From Comamonadaceae bacterium (GTDB lineage: Bacteria > Pseudomonadota > Gammaproteobacteria > Burkholderiales > Burkholderiaceae_C), in assembly GCA_947476015.1 (NCBI GenBank), contig CANJOS010000016.1, positions 1 to 34,382 on the forward strand: 34,382 bases of DNA. The letters run 5' to 3'. The notes beneath the pieces are model-generated. The model was not told where the DNA came from and searched no databases. It worked only from the letters and a program-made list of their open reading frames with translations. This document shows, piece after piece, positions 33,230-34,382 of the stretch (positions within the stretch are counted from its first letter, which is position 1; each line of letters starts with the position of its first letter). The translations under genes and the position numbers were made by a program.

Positions 33230-34096
33230 ATGTCTCTCGCTCAAAGATTGCAGCAACCCAGTGCCTTGTTGGCGCCAGGTATCTACGACGCACTCACAGC
33301 GCTCATTGCAGAGCAGGCTGGATTTGAGGCGCTTTATTTGTCTGGGGCTTCAATTGCCTACACGCGATTGGGACGCTCTGACATTGGCTTGACCACCGCC
33401 AGCGAGGTGGCCAACACCTTGGCCAATATCACTGACCGCGTGCGAATTCCGATCATTGTGGATGCCGACACAGGGTTTGGCAACGCGCTGAACATGCAGC
33501 GCACAGTCAGAGATTTTGAGCGTGCCGGTGCAGCCATGATTCAAATTGAAGATCAAACTTTCCCCAAACGCTGTGGCCACTTGGATGGCAAGGGGGTGGT
33601 TCCCGTACAAGAGATGCAAGGCAAAATTCGAGCGGCTTTAGATGCTCGACGCAGCAATGACACACTGATTTTGGCGCGCACAGATGCTTTGGCAGTCGAA
33701 GGATTGGACGCAGCGCTAGAGCGTGCTGAAAAGTATTTAGAATGTGGCATTGACGCGCTTTTCATTGAAGCTCTGCGAACACCAGAGCAAATGAAAATTG
33801 CTTGCGATCAGTTTGCTCATCGCATTCCACTCTTGGCCAATATGGTGGAAGGTGGCAAAACCCCCATCTTGAGTGCCACAGCCTTGAGTGACATCGGTTT
33901 CAAAATTGTTATTTTTCCAGGGGGTACAGCGCGGGCCGTGTCACACATGCTGCAAGGCTACTACAGCAGCTTGAGAACGCATCAAACTACGGCACCTTGG
34001 CGGGAAAAAATGTTGGATTTCGACCAACTCAATGAGGTGATCGAAACGCCCGCCTTGTTGGCACTGGGCAAGACCTATGATGGCAAAAATACCTGA
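33230..34096 (+). CDS. Isocitrate lyase/PEP mutase superfamily C-C lyase
   Basis: This 288-residue TIM-barrel protein has the metal-site Asp78-x-Asp80 (VDADTGFG), Glu107-Asp108 (QIEDQTFPKR) and the catalytic loop Lys113-Arg-Cys115-Gly-His117. These make it a cleaving lyase rather than a PEP mutase. Relatives include methylisocitrate lyase, 2,3-dimethylmalate lyase and oxaloacetate decarboxylase. It would split the hydroxy acid made by the aconitase-type pair into pyruvate or glyoxylate and a smaller acid. AAGGA lies eleven to twelve bases before the ATG. It ends the operon, 12 bases from the convergent gene at the window edge. Confidence 0.9.
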   Translation: MSLAQRLQQPSALLAPGIYDALTALIAEQAGFEALYLSGASIAYTRLGRSDIGLTTASEVANTLANITDRVRIPIIVDADTGFGNALNMQRTVRDFERAGAAMIQIEDQTFPKRCGHLDGKGVVPVQEMQGKIRAALDARRSNDTLILARTDALAVEGLDAALERAEKYLECGIDALFIEALRTPEQMKIACDQFAHRIPLLANMVEGGKTPILSATALSDIGFKIVIFPGGTARAVSHMLQGYYSSLRTHQTTAPWREKMLDFDQLNEVIETPALLALGKTYDGKNT

Positions 34097-34108
34097 TAAC
34101 TCAGGTGT

Positions 34109-34382
34109 TCAATTCCAGGAAACAGCAGCCATGTCATTGGCAAAAACGGGCGAGCTCGACCACAGGCCCTTCAATCCCTTTTTGTAAACAGCCGTGTTGG
34201 TGGCATTGAATATGAACACATTCACTGCATCGTTGGCAATCATGCGCTGCATATCGCCAAACAACTTGGTGCGGTCCTTGGCTCCCGTTGTGGCTGAGTG
34301 CTTGGCCGCTAAATCACGAAATGCCCTGCTGTCATAGCCCCAGTAGTACTGTGGATTGGCGTAGGCCATGTAGTCAAGTGGC
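34109..34382 (-). CDS. Peptide-type ABC transporter solute-binding protein, C-terminal part (cut by window edge)
   Basis: The frame is open to the right edge, so only the last ~90 residues are seen. NPQYYWGYDSRAFRDL, DMQRMIANDAVNVFIFNATNTAVYKKGLKGLW and the end resemble the C-terminus of SBP_bac_5 (dipeptide/oligopeptide/nickel) binding proteins. The ATG at 34369 is internal, since no stop separates it from the edge. The gene is convergent with the lyase gene. It may belong to a second transporter for the island or to an unrelated operon. Confidence 0.75.
   Translation of the reverse strand, partial: PLDYMAYANPQYYWGYDSRAFRDLAAKHSATTGAKDRTKLFGDMQRMIANDAVNVFIFNATNTAVYKKGLKGLWSSSPVFANDMAAVSWN

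Overview
The window looks like a chromosome segment of a betaproteobacterium, most likely Burkholderiales/Comamonadaceae with moderate G+C. The evidence is gene order (nrdB, nrdA, ampD, a PP0621-type gene and ccsA divergent from ffh) and protein style: a long NrdA with apparently two ATP-cone regions, and a methionine-rich Ffh tail. This is inference from order and motifs; no search was run. I saw no tRNA, rRNA, CRISPR array or transposase.

Left part (1-12.6 kb) is mostly housekeeping. On the minus strand are class Ia ribonucleotide reductase (nrdB, nrdA), with a promoter carrying two NrdR-box-like sites at 4595-4642, and a three-gene operon ccsA-like / PP0621-like / ampD. ffh lies on the plus strand. 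A two-gene minus-strand operon follows, encoding a Rieske non-heme iron oxygenase and a glutamine-synthetase-family ligase, then miaB. Bases 1-152, just past nrdB, hold three consecutive strong hairpins.

Right part (12.6-34.1 kb) is a catabolic island of 23 genes whose substrate I cannot name. A DUF2889 gene (minus) is divergent from an 8-gene plus operon (13.37-19.55 kb): isochorismatase-fold amidase, three PuuE-like 'polysaccharide deacetylase' proteins, a second isochorismatase-fold amidase, an Asp/Glu/hydantoin racemase-family protein, a phytanoyl-CoA-dioxygenase-like oxygenase and an NTF2/SnoaL-fold protein. A minus-strand pair encodes a fourth PuuE-like protein and an MmgE/PrpD protein. 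Divergent from that pair runs a 13-gene plus operon (22.06-34.10 kb): a complete branched-chain-amino-acid-type ABC importer, an SDR, a DUF4387 + AtuA-like pair, a GntR/HutC regulator, aconitase-type LeuC/LeuD subunits, a fumarate-reductase-like flavoprotein and an isocitrate lyase/PEP mutase-family lyase. The start of a convergent peptide-type ABC solute-binding gene is cut by the right edge.

How the parts may work together (inference): the ABC importer brings in a small nitrogen-containing acid or ring compound. Cyclic-amide hydrolases (PuuE-like) and amidases (isochorismatase fold) open it and remove nitrogen. A racemase/isomerase adjusts geometry. A flavoprotein, an aconitase-type hydratase and a PEPM/ICL-type C-C lyase then turn the carbon skeleton into central metabolites without visible CoA activation. 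The two plus operons share a 27-bp operator-like palindrome (13301-13327 and 21994-22020), a plausible target of the GntR protein, suggesting one regulon.
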